Origin: JABMPO01 sp964539785
GTDB lineage: Bacteria > Fidelibacterota > Marinisomatia > Marinisomatales > TCS56
Reading direction: 5' to 3'
Length of the DNA stretch: 44,870 nucleotides
NCBI GenBank assembly: GCA_964539785.1
Contig: CAZIJQ010000017.1
Span: 1 to 44,870 of the forward strand
A model generated the notes under the pieces. The model had not been told where the DNA came from. It did no database searches and was given only the letters and a program-made list of their open reading frames with translations. A program made the position numbers and the translations under genes. Positions 34,174 to 42,432 of the stretch are shown here, one piece after another. The first letter of the stretch is position 1. Every line of letters starts with the position of its first letter.

Positions 34174-34668
34174 ATGAAGCTTTTTCGTACAGATTTGATC
34201 AATGGATTAAATAATACGCTTTTTGAAATTCCAGTAAATGAATTAAACACTGGTGAACTCGTCATCACCAAAGAATATATTCGGTGCGCCCTTACTTCCT
34301 TCCCGGCTATGGATGGTTATAAAATTAATGGAACATTGGAATTAACAACAATTGAGACCTGTGATCGATGTCTGGTTAATTTTGAACAACCACATCAAGT
34401 TCCCCTAACATTGTGGCTGACTGCCAATCAGGAAGTGTTAACCGATATCAGTGATGATATTATTCCTTTTCCAGATAATCAGGACTGGGTTGATTTATCG
34501 GACACAATCCAAGACTTGATTTTCCTTGATAAACCAATAAAAACCGTATGTAAGGAATCTTGCAAAGGATTGTGTTCCGCTTGTGGTCACAATTTGAATA
34601 ATTCTAACTGTGATTGTCCGGTAAATTCAATAAAAGATAGCTGGAACGTATTAAAAAAGATTAAGTAA
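34174..34668 (+). CDS. YceD/DUF177 family protein
   Basis: DUF177 protein, 164 aa, almost always encoded just before rpmF. E. coli YceD and plant relatives are linked to 23S rRNA accumulation, but the mechanism is unclear. The conserved core has ETCDRCLVNFEQP (C63, C66) after a GTLEL strand. A second set of cysteines follows at C126, C130, C134, C137, C146 and C148 (CKESCKGLCSACG), typical of the DUF177 metal-binding C-terminus. AGG lies six bases before the ATG. The neighbour rpmF starts 31 bases downstream, as expected. Confidence 0.92.
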   Translation: MKLFRTDLINGLNNTLFEIPVNELNTGELVITKEYIRCALTSFPAMDGYKINGTLELTTIETCDRCLVNFEQPHQVPLTLWLTANQEVLTDISDDIIPFPDNQDWVDLSDTIQDLIFLDKPIKTVCKESCKGLCSACGHNLNNSNCDCPVNSIKDSWNVLKKIK

Positions 34669-34699
34669 AGTTTTCTGTCCAGAGATTTAGGAGCAACTC

Positions 34700-34879
34700 A
34701 TGGCACTACCAAAATACAGAATTTCCAAAGCCCGCGGGCGTAAACGTCGCACACATTATAAAGCAGCTGCTGTCACAGTTATGGCCTGTCCGCAGTGTGG
34801 TCAAACAAAAATGCCCCACCGAGCCTGTCCCAATTGCGGTTATTACCGCGGACGCCCGGTTATATCCACGTCGGATTAA
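34700..34879 (+). CDS. rpmF: 50S ribosomal protein L32
   Basis: Small large-subunit protein of 59 aa. It begins MALPKYRISKARGRKRRTHYK, shortened here to its key pattern of a basic N-terminus, and carries a zinc ribbon with C30, C33, C43 and C46 (CPQC and CPNC). This is the zinc-binding form of L32. A TAGGAG ribosome site precedes the ATG. It sits between yceD and plsX, an order conserved across many bacterial phyla. Confidence 0.97.
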   Translation: MALPKYRISKARGRKRRTHYKAAAVTVMACPQCGQTKMPHRACPNCGYYRGRPVISTSD

Positions 34880-34892
34880 TTAATCCCGATAA

Positions 34893-35897
34893 ATGCATTT
34901 AGCATTGGATGCCATGGGGGGAGATTTTGCCCCTCAGGCTGTTATACAGGGGGTATTGCAGGCTATACCGGACACTCCCTCTGATATACATTATATTCTG
35001 GTTGGGGACGAAAACGCTATCAAAGCTGAGTTAGGTACTGATAGCAATGATAGAATCAGTATCCTCCACACTACCCAGATTATTACCATGGATGAGCCTG
35101 GGTCGCGGGTAATAAAGACCAAACCAGACTCATCAATTGTAAAGGGGCTTAAATTAGTCAAAGATGGAAATGCCGATGCTTTTATCAGCGCTGGCAACAC
35201 TGGCGCGGTTATGTCCACTTCCCTATTTGGCTTAGGGCGGATACCGGGAGTCAGAAGACCAGCCCTGGGCGCCTATATTCCAACTTTGATGGGTGGTAAA
35301 ATACTATGTGATGTCGGCGCCAATCCCGATGCCAAACCTTACCATATGCTGCAATTTGCCATTATGGCATCTCATTACCTCTCACATGTTGAAAAAATTA
35401 AAAATCCGCCGATCGGTTTGGTCAATATCGGTAGTGAATCCAATAAAGGCAGTGAACTTTATCAGAAAACGTACAAACTACTAAAGCAGGAACTGGACAA
35501 TTTTGTAGGGAACGTTGAAGGACGCCATCTACTCGATTGCGATGCCAAAGTTTTAGTTTGCGACGGTTTTGTTGGCAATACAGTATTAAAATTCGCCGAG
35601 GCCTGGGTTAAAACATTTACCGCTGAAATCCGCAACAAAATTGGAAAACATGCCCGCTACAATTTAGGCGGTCTATTATTAAAACCGGTTTTTTCTAAAA
35701 TTAAAAAACAATTTGATTACGAGGAATATGGTGGTGCACCATTACTTGGAGTTAATGGAGTTAGCATAATTTGTCACGGCAGTTCCACTGGAAAAGCCAT
35801 TAAAAATTCCATAATGGTAGCAAAAACCTGTGTGGAAAAAAATCTTATTGAAGATACGAAAGTTAGTTTAGCAGAACATTTAGGAGTACAGATTTGA
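34893..35897 (+). CDS. plsX: Phosphate acyltransferase PlsX
   Basis: Makes acyl-phosphate from acyl-ACP for phospholipid synthesis with PlsY. The 334-aa protein opens with LALDAMGGDFAPQAVIQG and has DAFISAGNTGAVMSTSLF. RRPALGAYIPT and DVGANPDAKPYHMLQFA follow, and VLVCDGFVGNTVLKFAE is also diagnostic. The ATG at 34893 lacks a clear ribosome site and lies 13 bases after rpmF, so it may rely on coupling. Its stop overlaps the fabH TTG start. Confidence 0.97.
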   Translation: MHLALDAMGGDFAPQAVIQGVLQAIPDTPSDIHYILVGDENAIKAELGTDSNDRISILHTTQIITMDEPGSRVIKTKPDSSIVKGLKLVKDGNADAFISAGNTGAVMSTSLFGLGRIPGVRRPALGAYIPTLMGGKILCDVGANPDAKPYHMLQFAIMASHYLSHVEKIKNPPIGLVNIGSESNKGSELYQKTYKLLKQELDNFVGNVEGRHLLDCDAKVLVCDGFVGNTVLKFAEAWVKTFTAEIRNKIGKHARYNLGGLLLKPVFSKIKKQFDYEEYGGAPLLGVNGVSIICHGSSTGKAIKNSIMVAKTCVEKNLIEDTKVSLAEHLGVQI

Positions 35898-36871
35898 AGG
35901 CAGTAATCAGCGCAACCGCGCGTTATTTACCAGAAAAAATAATCACGAATGCAGATCTGGAAAAAATTGTTGATACCAATGATGAATGGATCCGCACGCG
36001 AACCGGAATTTCCGAAAGAAGAATGGTGGCTCCCGGGCAGGCTACAGCTGATATGGGAACCCGCGCAGTCCAAAAGATACTTGATAAAACCGGGATCAGC
36101 CCTGATGAAATAGATATTATTATTGTGGCGACTATTACACCGGATATGCCATTTCCAGCTACGGCTGCTCTGATCCAGAATAACCTGGGTGCGAAAAATG
36201 CCTGGGGATTCGATTTATCAGGCGCCTGTACCGGTTTTTTATATGCCCTGGAAACAGGCGCAAAATTTGTGGAATCAGGGAAATATTCCAAGGTGATTGT
36301 AATCGGTGCCGACACAATGTCTTCAATTTTGAACTATGAAGATCGAAATACCTGCATCCTTTTTGGTGACGGCGCTGGAGCGGTACTGCTGGAACCAAGC
36401 GAAAACGATTCAGGAATTATCGACTCCAAATTGCACATCGATGGATATGGTGCACAATTTCTTTATATGCCTGCCGGCGGCAGCCTGAAACCCGCCAGTC
36501 AGGAAACCGTTGCCAATAAAGAACATTATGTAATCCAGGATGGTCAGGCAGTCTTCAAGGTAGCTGCGAAAGGTATGGCCGATGTAAGTCTGGATATCTT
36601 GAGAAGAAATAATTTTAGCGGATCTGACGTTAAATTATTCATACCCCATCAGGCAAATAAACGCATTATCGATGTATCTGCTCGGCGTTGCGGATTCACC
36701 GAGGATCAAGTTGTTTTGAATATTGGTAAATATGGCAACACTACTGGAGCTACTATTCCAATCGGCATTGATGAATCGGTGGAAAATGGCCGACTAGTTA
36801 AGGGTGATTTATTGTTGCTGGCAGCATTTGGTGCGGGCTATACCTGGGGAAGTACGTTGATTCGATGGTGA
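35894..36871 (+). CDS. fabH: Beta-ketoacyl-ACP synthase III
   Basis: Starts type II fatty acid synthesis by condensing acetyl-CoA with malonyl-ACP. The 325-aa thiolase-fold protein has the catalytic triad C112 (SGACTGF), H252 (PHQANKR) and N282 (GKYGNTT). It begins AVISATARYLPEKIITNADLE, with NDEWIRTRTGI after it. The start codon is TTG at 35894, overlapping the plsX stop (TTGA), seven bases after AGGAG; the next ATG would remove the conserved N-terminus. fabD follows after seven bases. Confidence 0.97.
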   Translation: MKAVISATARYLPEKIITNADLEKIVDTNDEWIRTRTGISERRMVAPGQATADMGTRAVQKILDKTGISPDEIDIIIVATITPDMPFPATAALIQNNLGAKNAWGFDLSGACTGFLYALETGAKFVESGKYSKVIVIGADTMSSILNYEDRNTCILFGDGAGAVLLEPSENDSGIIDSKLHIDGYGAQFLYMPAGGSLKPASQETVANKEHYVIQDGQAVFKVAAKGMADVSLDILRRNNFSGSDVKLFIPHQANKRIIDVSARRCGFTEDQVVLNIGKYGNTTGATIPIGIDESVENGRLVKGDLLLLAAFGAGYTWGSTLIRW

Positions 36872-36878
36872 GGAAATA

Positions 36879-37802
36879 ATGAAAAGAGCATTTATATTTC
36901 CCGGTCAAGCATCCCAAAAAGTGGGGATGGGGCTGGGTTTTTATCTCAACACTGAACTGGGTAAAAATTATTTTAAGCTTGCCGATGATATAATGGGTAG
37001 CAAGATCAGCGATGTTATCCTGAATGGCCCGGAAGAAACCCTGAAACAAACCCGTTTCACACAACCGGCGATTTATATCGTTAGTGTAATCACCGGCCAA
37101 TTGCTGTTGAATAAGGGGATTAAACCAGCAGCCGTTGCGGGCCATAGTCTGGGCGAATATTCGGCACTGGTCATTGCTGGCGCCTTTGATTTTGCCACTG
37201 GATTGGAACTTGTCAAACTGCGTGCAGAGAGCATGCAGGAAGCAGGACAGGTACAAACCGGTGCTATGGCCGCAATAATCGGCCTTGATGAAGTGCAGGT
37301 CGAGCAAGTTTGCCAAAAAGCCGCTAATTCCGGGATAGTAGTCGCGGCAAATTTCAACGCTCCGGGTCAGATTGTCATATCCGGTTCGGCGGCTGGTGTG
37401 CACAAAGCAATGATCATCGCCCAAGAAAAGGGTGCCCGGAAAGTCATCGAACTGAATGTAAGCGGTGCTTTTCATTCTCCGTTGATGACTCCAGCCCGTG
37501 AAAAACTGGCACAGAAACTGGCTGACACCATGATCAACGACCTGACCATACCGGTTTACAGCAACGTGACCACCAAACCCGTCACAATCGGCACAGAAAT
37601 CCGTGAAAACCTGATCAATCAATTGGAAAATCCGGTTCGTTGGCAAGCTTCAATAATCAATATGGCCAGCGCTGGCATTACCAATTTTATTGAAGTTGGA
37701 CCGGGGCGAGTTTTACAGGGTTTGTTAAGGCGAATTGATCGTAAATTCGTGGTCAGTGGTGTTGAATCATTAACCGATATTGATAATTATAAAGATGTTT
37801 AG
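36879..37802 (+). CDS. fabD: Malonyl-CoA:ACP transacylase
   Basis: Loads malonyl groups onto ACP. The 307-aa protein begins FIFPGQASQKVGMG and has the nucleophile S90 in GHSLGEYSAL with the paired H199 in GAFHSPLM. QPAIYIVSV and AAIIGL are also family features, and VGPGRVLQGL lies near the end. GAGG lies before the ATG. Its last codons overlap the fabG start by eight bases. A long open frame on the opposite strand here is a shadow. Confidence 0.97.
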   Translation: MKRAFIFPGQASQKVGMGLGFYLNTELGKNYFKLADDIMGSKISDVILNGPEETLKQTRFTQPAIYIVSVITGQLLLNKGIKPAAVAGHSLGEYSALVIAGAFDFATGLELVKLRAESMQEAGQVQTGAMAAIIGLDEVQVEQVCQKAANSGIVVAANFNAPGQIVISGSAAGVHKAMIIAQEKGARKVIELNVSGAFHSPLMTPAREKLAQKLADTMINDLTIPVYSNVTTKPVTIGTEIRENLINQLENPVRWQASIINMASAGITNFIEVGPGRVLQGLLRRIDRKFVVSGVESLTDIDNYKDV

Positions 37803-38538
37803 ATTAGATAATAATATTGCGATAGTTACCGGAGCCTCACGTGGGATCGGCCGGGGAATCGCTGAAAACCTGGCTGAAGCCGGCGCCCACGTAGTATGTG
37901 TGAGTCGTAGTTTAGAAGCTGTTAAAACCGTTGCTTCAGAGCTAAAAAGCAAGGGGTTCCAAGCCAGTTTTGCAGCTTGTAATATTGCAGATTTCAAAGA
38001 AGCGGCCGACTTGATTCAATCGATTGTTAAAGATCTCGGTAAAATTGATATTCTGGTCAATAATGCCGGTATTACACGAGACACATTACTGATGCGTATG
38101 TCGGAAGAAGATTGGGATACGGTTATAAATACCAATCTCAAAGGTGCTTTCAATACTACCAAGGCGGTAACCCGCCCAATGATGCGACAGCGCCATGGCA
38201 GGATAATAAATATTTCATCGGTAGTAGGTTTAACCGGAAATGCCGGTCAGACCAATTATGCCGCCTCCAAAGCAGGCTTAATCGGTTTTACCAAAGCTAC
38301 CGCCCGTGAATTAGCATCACGGGGAATAACAGTAAACTGTATTGCACCGGGATACATCGAAACTGATATGACGGCCGGATTAAAACCAGAAATAAAAGAG
38401 GCTATGATCGCTCAGATACCTCTTAGAAGAATTGGAAACTCAAAAGATATCGCCACAATGGTTCAGTTTTTGGCATCTGATGCCGCCGGTTACATCACCG
38501 GACAAACTTACGCCGTTGATGGTGGCATGACAATGTAG
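37795..38538 (+). CDS. fabG: 3-oxoacyl-ACP reductase
   Basis: NADPH-dependent short-chain dehydrogenase that reduces 3-ketoacyl-ACP. At 247 aa it is exactly family length. The cofactor loop is TGASRGIGRGIA, followed by NNAGITRDTLLMRM. The catalytic residues are S142, Y155 and K159 (YAASK). The GYIETDMT loop and YITGQTYAVDGGM at the C-terminus are typical of FabG. I start at ATG 37795, inside the fabD end; the in-frame TTG at 37780 lies further inside fabD. Only AAAG precedes the ATG. Confidence 0.96.
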   Translation: MFRLDNNIAIVTGASRGIGRGIAENLAEAGAHVVCVSRSLEAVKTVASELKSKGFQASFAACNIADFKEAADLIQSIVKDLGKIDILVNNAGITRDTLLMRMSEEDWDTVINTNLKGAFNTTKAVTRPMMRQRHGRIINISSVVGLTGNAGQTNYAASKAGLIGFTKATARELASRGITVNCIAPGYIETDMTAGLKPEIKEAMIAQIPLRRIGNSKDIATMVQFLASDAAGYITGQTYAVDGGMTM

Positions 38539-38556
38539 AAACTCAAGGAGATAGTA

Positions 38557-38787
38557 ATGGATATATTTGCAAAGATCAAAGAAGTAATCATTGATAAGCT
38601 TGGTGTTGAAGAAGATAAAATTACCCGTGAAGCCCATTTCGTTGATGATTTAGGTGCTGATTCATTGGATACAGTAGAATTGATCATGCAACTTGAAGAA
38701 GAATTCGGTGTAGAAATTCCTGATGAAGACGCTGAAAATATTACAACAGTTGGCGCCGCCATCGATTATATCGAAAACAAAACTTAG
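38557..38787 (+). CDS. acpP: Acyl carrier protein
   Basis: Small acidic carrier of growing acyl chains, 76 aa. The phosphopantetheine attachment site is S36 in GADSLDTVELIM, and the helix EEEFGVEIPDEDAENI follows. AAGGAG lies before the ATG. It sits between fabG and fabF, the usual place. The stop is five bases before the fabF GTG start. Confidence 0.98.
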   Translation: MDIFAKIKEVIIDKLGVEEDKITREAHFVDDLGADSLDTVELIMQLEEEFGVEIPDEDAENITTVGAAIDYIENKT

Positions 38788-38792
38788 TTTTT

Positions 38793-40034
38793 GTGCCACA
38801 ACGGCGTGTAGTTGTTACCGGCATGGGAGTTTTGGCTCCCAACGGTAGCACCATTCCACAATACTGGGATGCGTTACGCTACGGAACGAGCGGTATCGAT
38901 TTTATCACTTATTTCGATACCACTGATTATTCCGTCAAAATAGCCGGTGAACTAGCCGGTTTTCAGCCGTTAGACTTTTTTGACAAGAAAGAGTCGCGCA
39001 AGCTTGATCGTTTTACCATGTATGGGCTGGTAGCAGCCGATGAAGCAATTGAAAACGCCGAGATTATCAACGCTGCAACACCGGAGCGGACAGGTGTTAT
39101 TATTGGGTCCGGAATTGGCGGAATAGGAACATTTGAGGATCAGCACCGGATAATGGTGGAAAAGGGTCCGCGGCGCATATCACCGTTTTTTATTCCCAAA
39201 ATGATTGCCAACATCGCTGCTGGTCATATAGCAATTCGCTGGGGTTTCAAAGGTCCTAATCATGTGGTTGTGTCCGCCTGTGCGTCCGGCACTGATGCGA
39301 TCGGTCAAGCCTTTCGAGCGATACAACACGGGGATGCAGATGTAATGATCACTGGTGGAACAGAAGCTTCGGTTTCTCCAATGGCTGTTGCCGGGTTTGC
39401 TAACATGAAAGCCCTTTCTACCAGCAACGAAATACCGGCCACCGCCAGCCGACCATTTGACCTCAATCGAAATGGATTTGTGATTGCCGAAGGCGCCGGT
39501 ATGTTAGTGCTTGAAGAGCTGGATCACGCCCTGAAGCGTGGAGCAAATATATTAGGTGAAATCAGCGGATACGGAGCAACCGATGATGCCTTTCACGTTA
39601 CCCAACCAGCAGCCGGTGGCGCCGGTGCTGCCGTTGCAATGCAAATGGCTTTGACTGATGCAGATATGCAACCCAGTGAAGTTGATTATATTAATGCTCA
39701 TGGCACTTCTACCCCCTATAATGACAAGAATGAAACAGCTGCAATCAAGGCTGTATTCGGTGAGCATGCCTATAAATTAAGGGTCAGTTCAACTAAATCA
39801 ATGACTGGGCATTCGTTAGGTGCCAGCGGCGGTCTTGAAGCCATTGCAGCTCTATTGGCAATTCAAAATCAATTGATTCCACCAACAATCAATCTGAAAA
39901 CAGCCGATCCGGAATGCGATTTAAATTATGTACCAAATAGCGCAATAAAAGCCAGTGTCAATACAGTGATTTCTAACTCCTTGGGATTTGGAGGTCACAA
40001 CGCTGTCCTGCTAATTAAGCGCTGGGCAGACTAA
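38793..40034 (+). CDS. fabF: Beta-ketoacyl-ACP synthase II
   Basis: Elongating ketosynthase of type II fatty acid synthesis. The 413-aa protein starts with RRVVVTGMGVLAPNG. The catalytic Cys is C163 in SACASGTDAIG, and the two His are in NAHGTSTPYND and TGHSLGASG. GFGGHNAVLL closes the fold. The start is GTG 38793. It has no visible ribosome site and lies only five bases after acpP, so it probably depends on ribosomes terminating at acpP; the next ATG would cut the first strand. The rnc start abuts its stop. Confidence 0.96.
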   Translation: MPQRRVVVTGMGVLAPNGSTIPQYWDALRYGTSGIDFITYFDTTDYSVKIAGELAGFQPLDFFDKKESRKLDRFTMYGLVAADEAIENAEIINAATPERTGVIIGSGIGGIGTFEDQHRIMVEKGPRRISPFFIPKMIANIAAGHIAIRWGFKGPNHVVVSACASGTDAIGQAFRAIQHGDADVMITGGTEASVSPMAVAGFANMKALSTSNEIPATASRPFDLNRNGFVIAEGAGMLVLEELDHALKRGANILGEISGYGATDDAFHVTQPAAGGAGAAVAMQMALTDADMQPSEVDYINAHGTSTPYNDKNETAAIKAVFGEHAYKLRVSSTKSMTGHSLGASGGLEAIAALLAIQNQLIPPTINLKTADPECDLNYVPNSAIKASVNTVISNSLGFGGHNAVLLIKRWAD

Positions 40035-40739
40035 TTGACTTTTTTTAAGCGCTTATTCGGAAAGCGACGACGAAACAGTAAATTTATTAAGTTGGAAAAA
40101 CGGATTGGCTATCGCTTCTCCAACTCGCACTATCTTGAGCAAGCATTTACCCACCGCTCAATGGAATTCAAACCGCGTGAAAACTATGAACGTCTTGAAT
40201 TCCTCGGTGATGCGGTTATCGACCTAGTCATCAGTGAAGCTTTGATGGAAGAATTCCCGGAAGGGGATGAAGGAATTTTAACCCAGAAACGATCGGCTTT
40301 GGTACAAAAATCCTTTCTGTCAGATATGGGACTTTTATTGGATCTGCTTTCATTATTACATATTGAGTCTTCGGTAGATCTGAATAATGAAAAAATTGCC
40401 GAAAAACAATCGGGCAATGTTTATGAAGCCTTAATTGGTGCAATTTATATGGATGGCGGATTTGTTCCCTGTCAAAAAATTATACTTGATTCTGTCTGGC
40501 GACATCGGGCAGATGCCTGGAAAACAACCAATTATAAGGGGCGATTGATCGAATATTGCCATTCCAACCGATTGGAAAATCCCAAGTTCTGTATCGCATC
40601 TGTTTCTGGTCCTGAACATCAAAAGCTGTTTGAAGTCTATATAAAAATCGGTGCTAAATCCTATCGCCCAGGATTAGGCAGCAATAAAAAAGCCGCAGAA
40701 CAAACCGCGGCTCAAATTGCTATCGAAGAATTAATTTAG
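40035..40739 (+). CDS. rnc: Ribonuclease III
   Basis: Double-strand-specific RNase for rRNA and mRNA processing. The 234-aa protein has the catalytic signature YERLEFLGDAVIDLV (E55, D59) and the second acidic patch GNVYEALIGAIYMDGG. A double-stranded RNA-binding domain spans about residues 165-234, with GSNKKAAEQTAAQIAIEEL at its end. The start is TTG 40035, directly after the fabF stop; the next ATG (codon 43) is inside the domain. The basic N-terminus (KRLFGKRRRNSK) is unusual but plausible. Its stop codon directly abuts the stop of the convergent DUF151 gene. Confidence 0.95.
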   Translation: MTFFKRLFGKRRRNSKFIKLEKRIGYRFSNSHYLEQAFTHRSMEFKPRENYERLEFLGDAVIDLVISEALMEEFPEGDEGILTQKRSALVQKSFLSDMGLLLDLLSLLHIESSVDLNNEKIAEKQSGNVYEALIGAIYMDGGFVPCQKIILDSVWRHRADAWKTTNYKGRLIEYCHSNRLENPKFCIASVSGPEHQKLFEVYIKIGAKSYRPGLGSNKKAAEQTAAQIAIEELI

Positions 40740-41300
40740 TTATCCGGGATATAATTCTTTTATCTTATCCCGTAATTGGGCGGCTATTTCATATTCCTCT
40801 TCCGATATAGCTCGATTTAAATCACTTTCCAATTTTATAAGACTCAGATCGGTAGCTGATGAATCCTTCGATTTAATGACCCGGGCGATTTCCTTTTCTG
40901 ATACATCCGCTTTATCCAACACAGTCTCCGATATCATAATCTCGGCGCTTAAGCGCAACGCTATGGCGATTGCATCACTGGGACGAGCATCAACCTGATG
41001 TGAACCATATTGCTGACTCTCAAGCTCCAAATTGGCGTAATATACTCCGTCTTTTAAATCGTTGATTATTACCGACACTAACTGTGCATCAATTTCCTGG
41101 ATTATATTACCGACCAGATCATGGACCATTGGCCGGGGAGTACTGACATTCTCAAAAGCCAAAGCAATTGCCTGGGCTTCGAATGCACCCACAATCACCG
41201 GCAGTTTGCGATCACCATTCTGCTCCCTGAGTAAAATTGTATAACTGTGAGTCGGGGAGTGATATGCTATCTTCTCAACTTTTACCGGTATGTTCGCCAT
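40740..41300 (-). CDS. Bifunctional nuclease family (DUF151) protein with UVR motif
   Basis: 186 aa. The DUF151 domain covers about residues 3-135 (LPVIVGAFEAQAIALAFE, RPMVHDLV, DARPSDAIAIALR), which is the family's core. A UVR/UvrB-C-like helix pair follows at about 150-184 (DLNRAISEEEYEIAAQLRDKI). DUF151 plus UVR is the usual architecture in Bacteroidota-type genomes. A plant member has been reported to have both RNase and DNase activity; the bacterial role is unknown. The gene is convergent with rnc with no base between the stops, and 44 bases downstream of the isomerase gene on the same strand. Confidence 0.9.
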   Translation of the reverse strand: MANIPVKVEKIAYHSPTHSYTILLREQNGDRKLPVIVGAFEAQAIALAFENVSTPRPMVHDLVGNIIQEIDAQLVSVIINDLKDGVYYANLELESQQYGSHQVDARPSDAIAIALRLSAEIMISETVLDKADVSEKEIARVIKSKDSSATDLSLIKLESDLNRAISEEEYEIAAQLRDKIKELYPG

Positions 41301-41344
41301 TTGTGAATTAATATACCAGATTACTTAAATAACTACAATATTTA

Positions 41345-42388
41345 TTACAGCTTTGCAAGACGATCTTTCAGGTTCATAATTTTTTCAACCGGTGTTGGAT
41401 CGGTTGAATGTTCAAGAGCCAACCAGTAACTGAGCCAATCGCCAAAATGAATCAGGTGCAGCAAACGAACAAAACGACTCTCGCCCGTCACTGAAATTAC
41501 TTCCTGCTGGCAATAATCGCTGATCAATTCCCGACTGATCTCCTGACGTAATTTTACCCGGGGATGATCATCCGTATCCTGCAGCCAGATTACGGTTAAT
41601 TGTTTGAGCAATTCCGGATTATTCATCCAACCCACGATCTCGTTATGATTCATTTCGGGTAATTCATTACTATAGGCCAGCATTTTAGCGTTTTCACTGA
41701 TCTGCCCCCGCCAACGGTTTGCGACAATGGCAGTTGCTTCGGTTTCACCATAGATTATTGGCAGAGTTTTGCTGATTTTACGAGCAATATTCAGGGTTGG
41801 ATTGTCCTTTGTTGCGGAGTATTCATTGCGAACGGTTTTTAGCAGATCAATCGACGCCTGCAAATGAGCCGCGAAATCAGATCCGATCACTGCGATTTTA
41901 TTCAATAAATACAGAATCGTGACAAAAGAATAAGCCAATGCGGCCCGGGGCTGTAAACCGGGAATGATATCAATTTTATCATAACCGTTGACCGTGAGCA
42001 ATTCACCGATTTTACCGCCAGTAGTGATACCGCAAATCTGAGCCTGCTGCTGCCGGGCTTCGGCAAAAGCCGACAGGGTTTCTTCGGTATTGCCGGAATA
42101 CGAAGAACAGATTACCAACGTGTCGACACCAACCCAATTTGGCAGGGTGTATCCACGGGAAACCTTGAAAGGTATTTTAATGTCAGCGCTGATCAGCATA
42201 TGAGCTACATCGCCGCCAATTGCCGACCCCCCCATTCCGGCCAATACAATATTTTTGATACCGGAATAATCATTCTTCAAATTGATGGCCGACCCAATGC
42301 GAATGGCATCTGCCATGTGATCGGGAAAATCATATATGGCCTGAAACATATTCTGCGGATCGATTTCCGATCGCACTTTTTTATCCAT
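41345..42388 (-). CDS. Bifunctional phosphoglucose/phosphomannose isomerase
   Basis: SIS-fold isomerase that interconverts fructose-6-P with glucose-6-P and mannose-6-P. The 347-aa length fits the dual-specificity PGI/PMI family. The first sugar-phosphate loop is AGMGGSAIGGDVAHM (about residues 50-64). The second is CSSYSGNTEET (94-104). The NRWRGQISENAK (224-235) and LPEMNHNEIVGW (243-254) segments carry the conserved catalytic Glu/His region of the family. It lies downstream of a prenyl synthase and a phosphomannomutase on the same strand, with a 44-base gap, giving a possible F6P to M6P to M1P route for glycan precursors. Confidence 0.9.
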   Translation of the reverse strand: MDKKVRSEIDPQNMFQAIYDFPDHMADAIRIGSAINLKNDYSGIKNIVLAGMGGSAIGGDVAHMLISADIKIPFKVSRGYTLPNWVGVDTLVICSSYSGNTEETLSAFAEARQQQAQICGITTGGKIGELLTVNGYDKIDIIPGLQPRAALAYSFVTILYLLNKIAVIGSDFAAHLQASIDLLKTVRNEYSATKDNPTLNIARKISKTLPIIYGETEATAIVANRWRGQISENAKMLAYSNELPEMNHNEIVGWMNNPELLKQLTVIWLQDTDDHPRVKLRQEISRELISDYCQQEVISVTGESRFVRLLHLIHFGDWLSYWLALEHSTDPTPVEKIMNLKDRLAKL

Positions 42389-42432
42389 TACTACTCCAAT
42401 TCTTGTTGCTAATACTGTAACTAATTATTGGG

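Noticed and set aside
36798..37646. 282-codon minus-strand open frame opposite fabD
   Set aside because: It is antisense to an intact fabD with all catalytic residues, and its translation has no known features.
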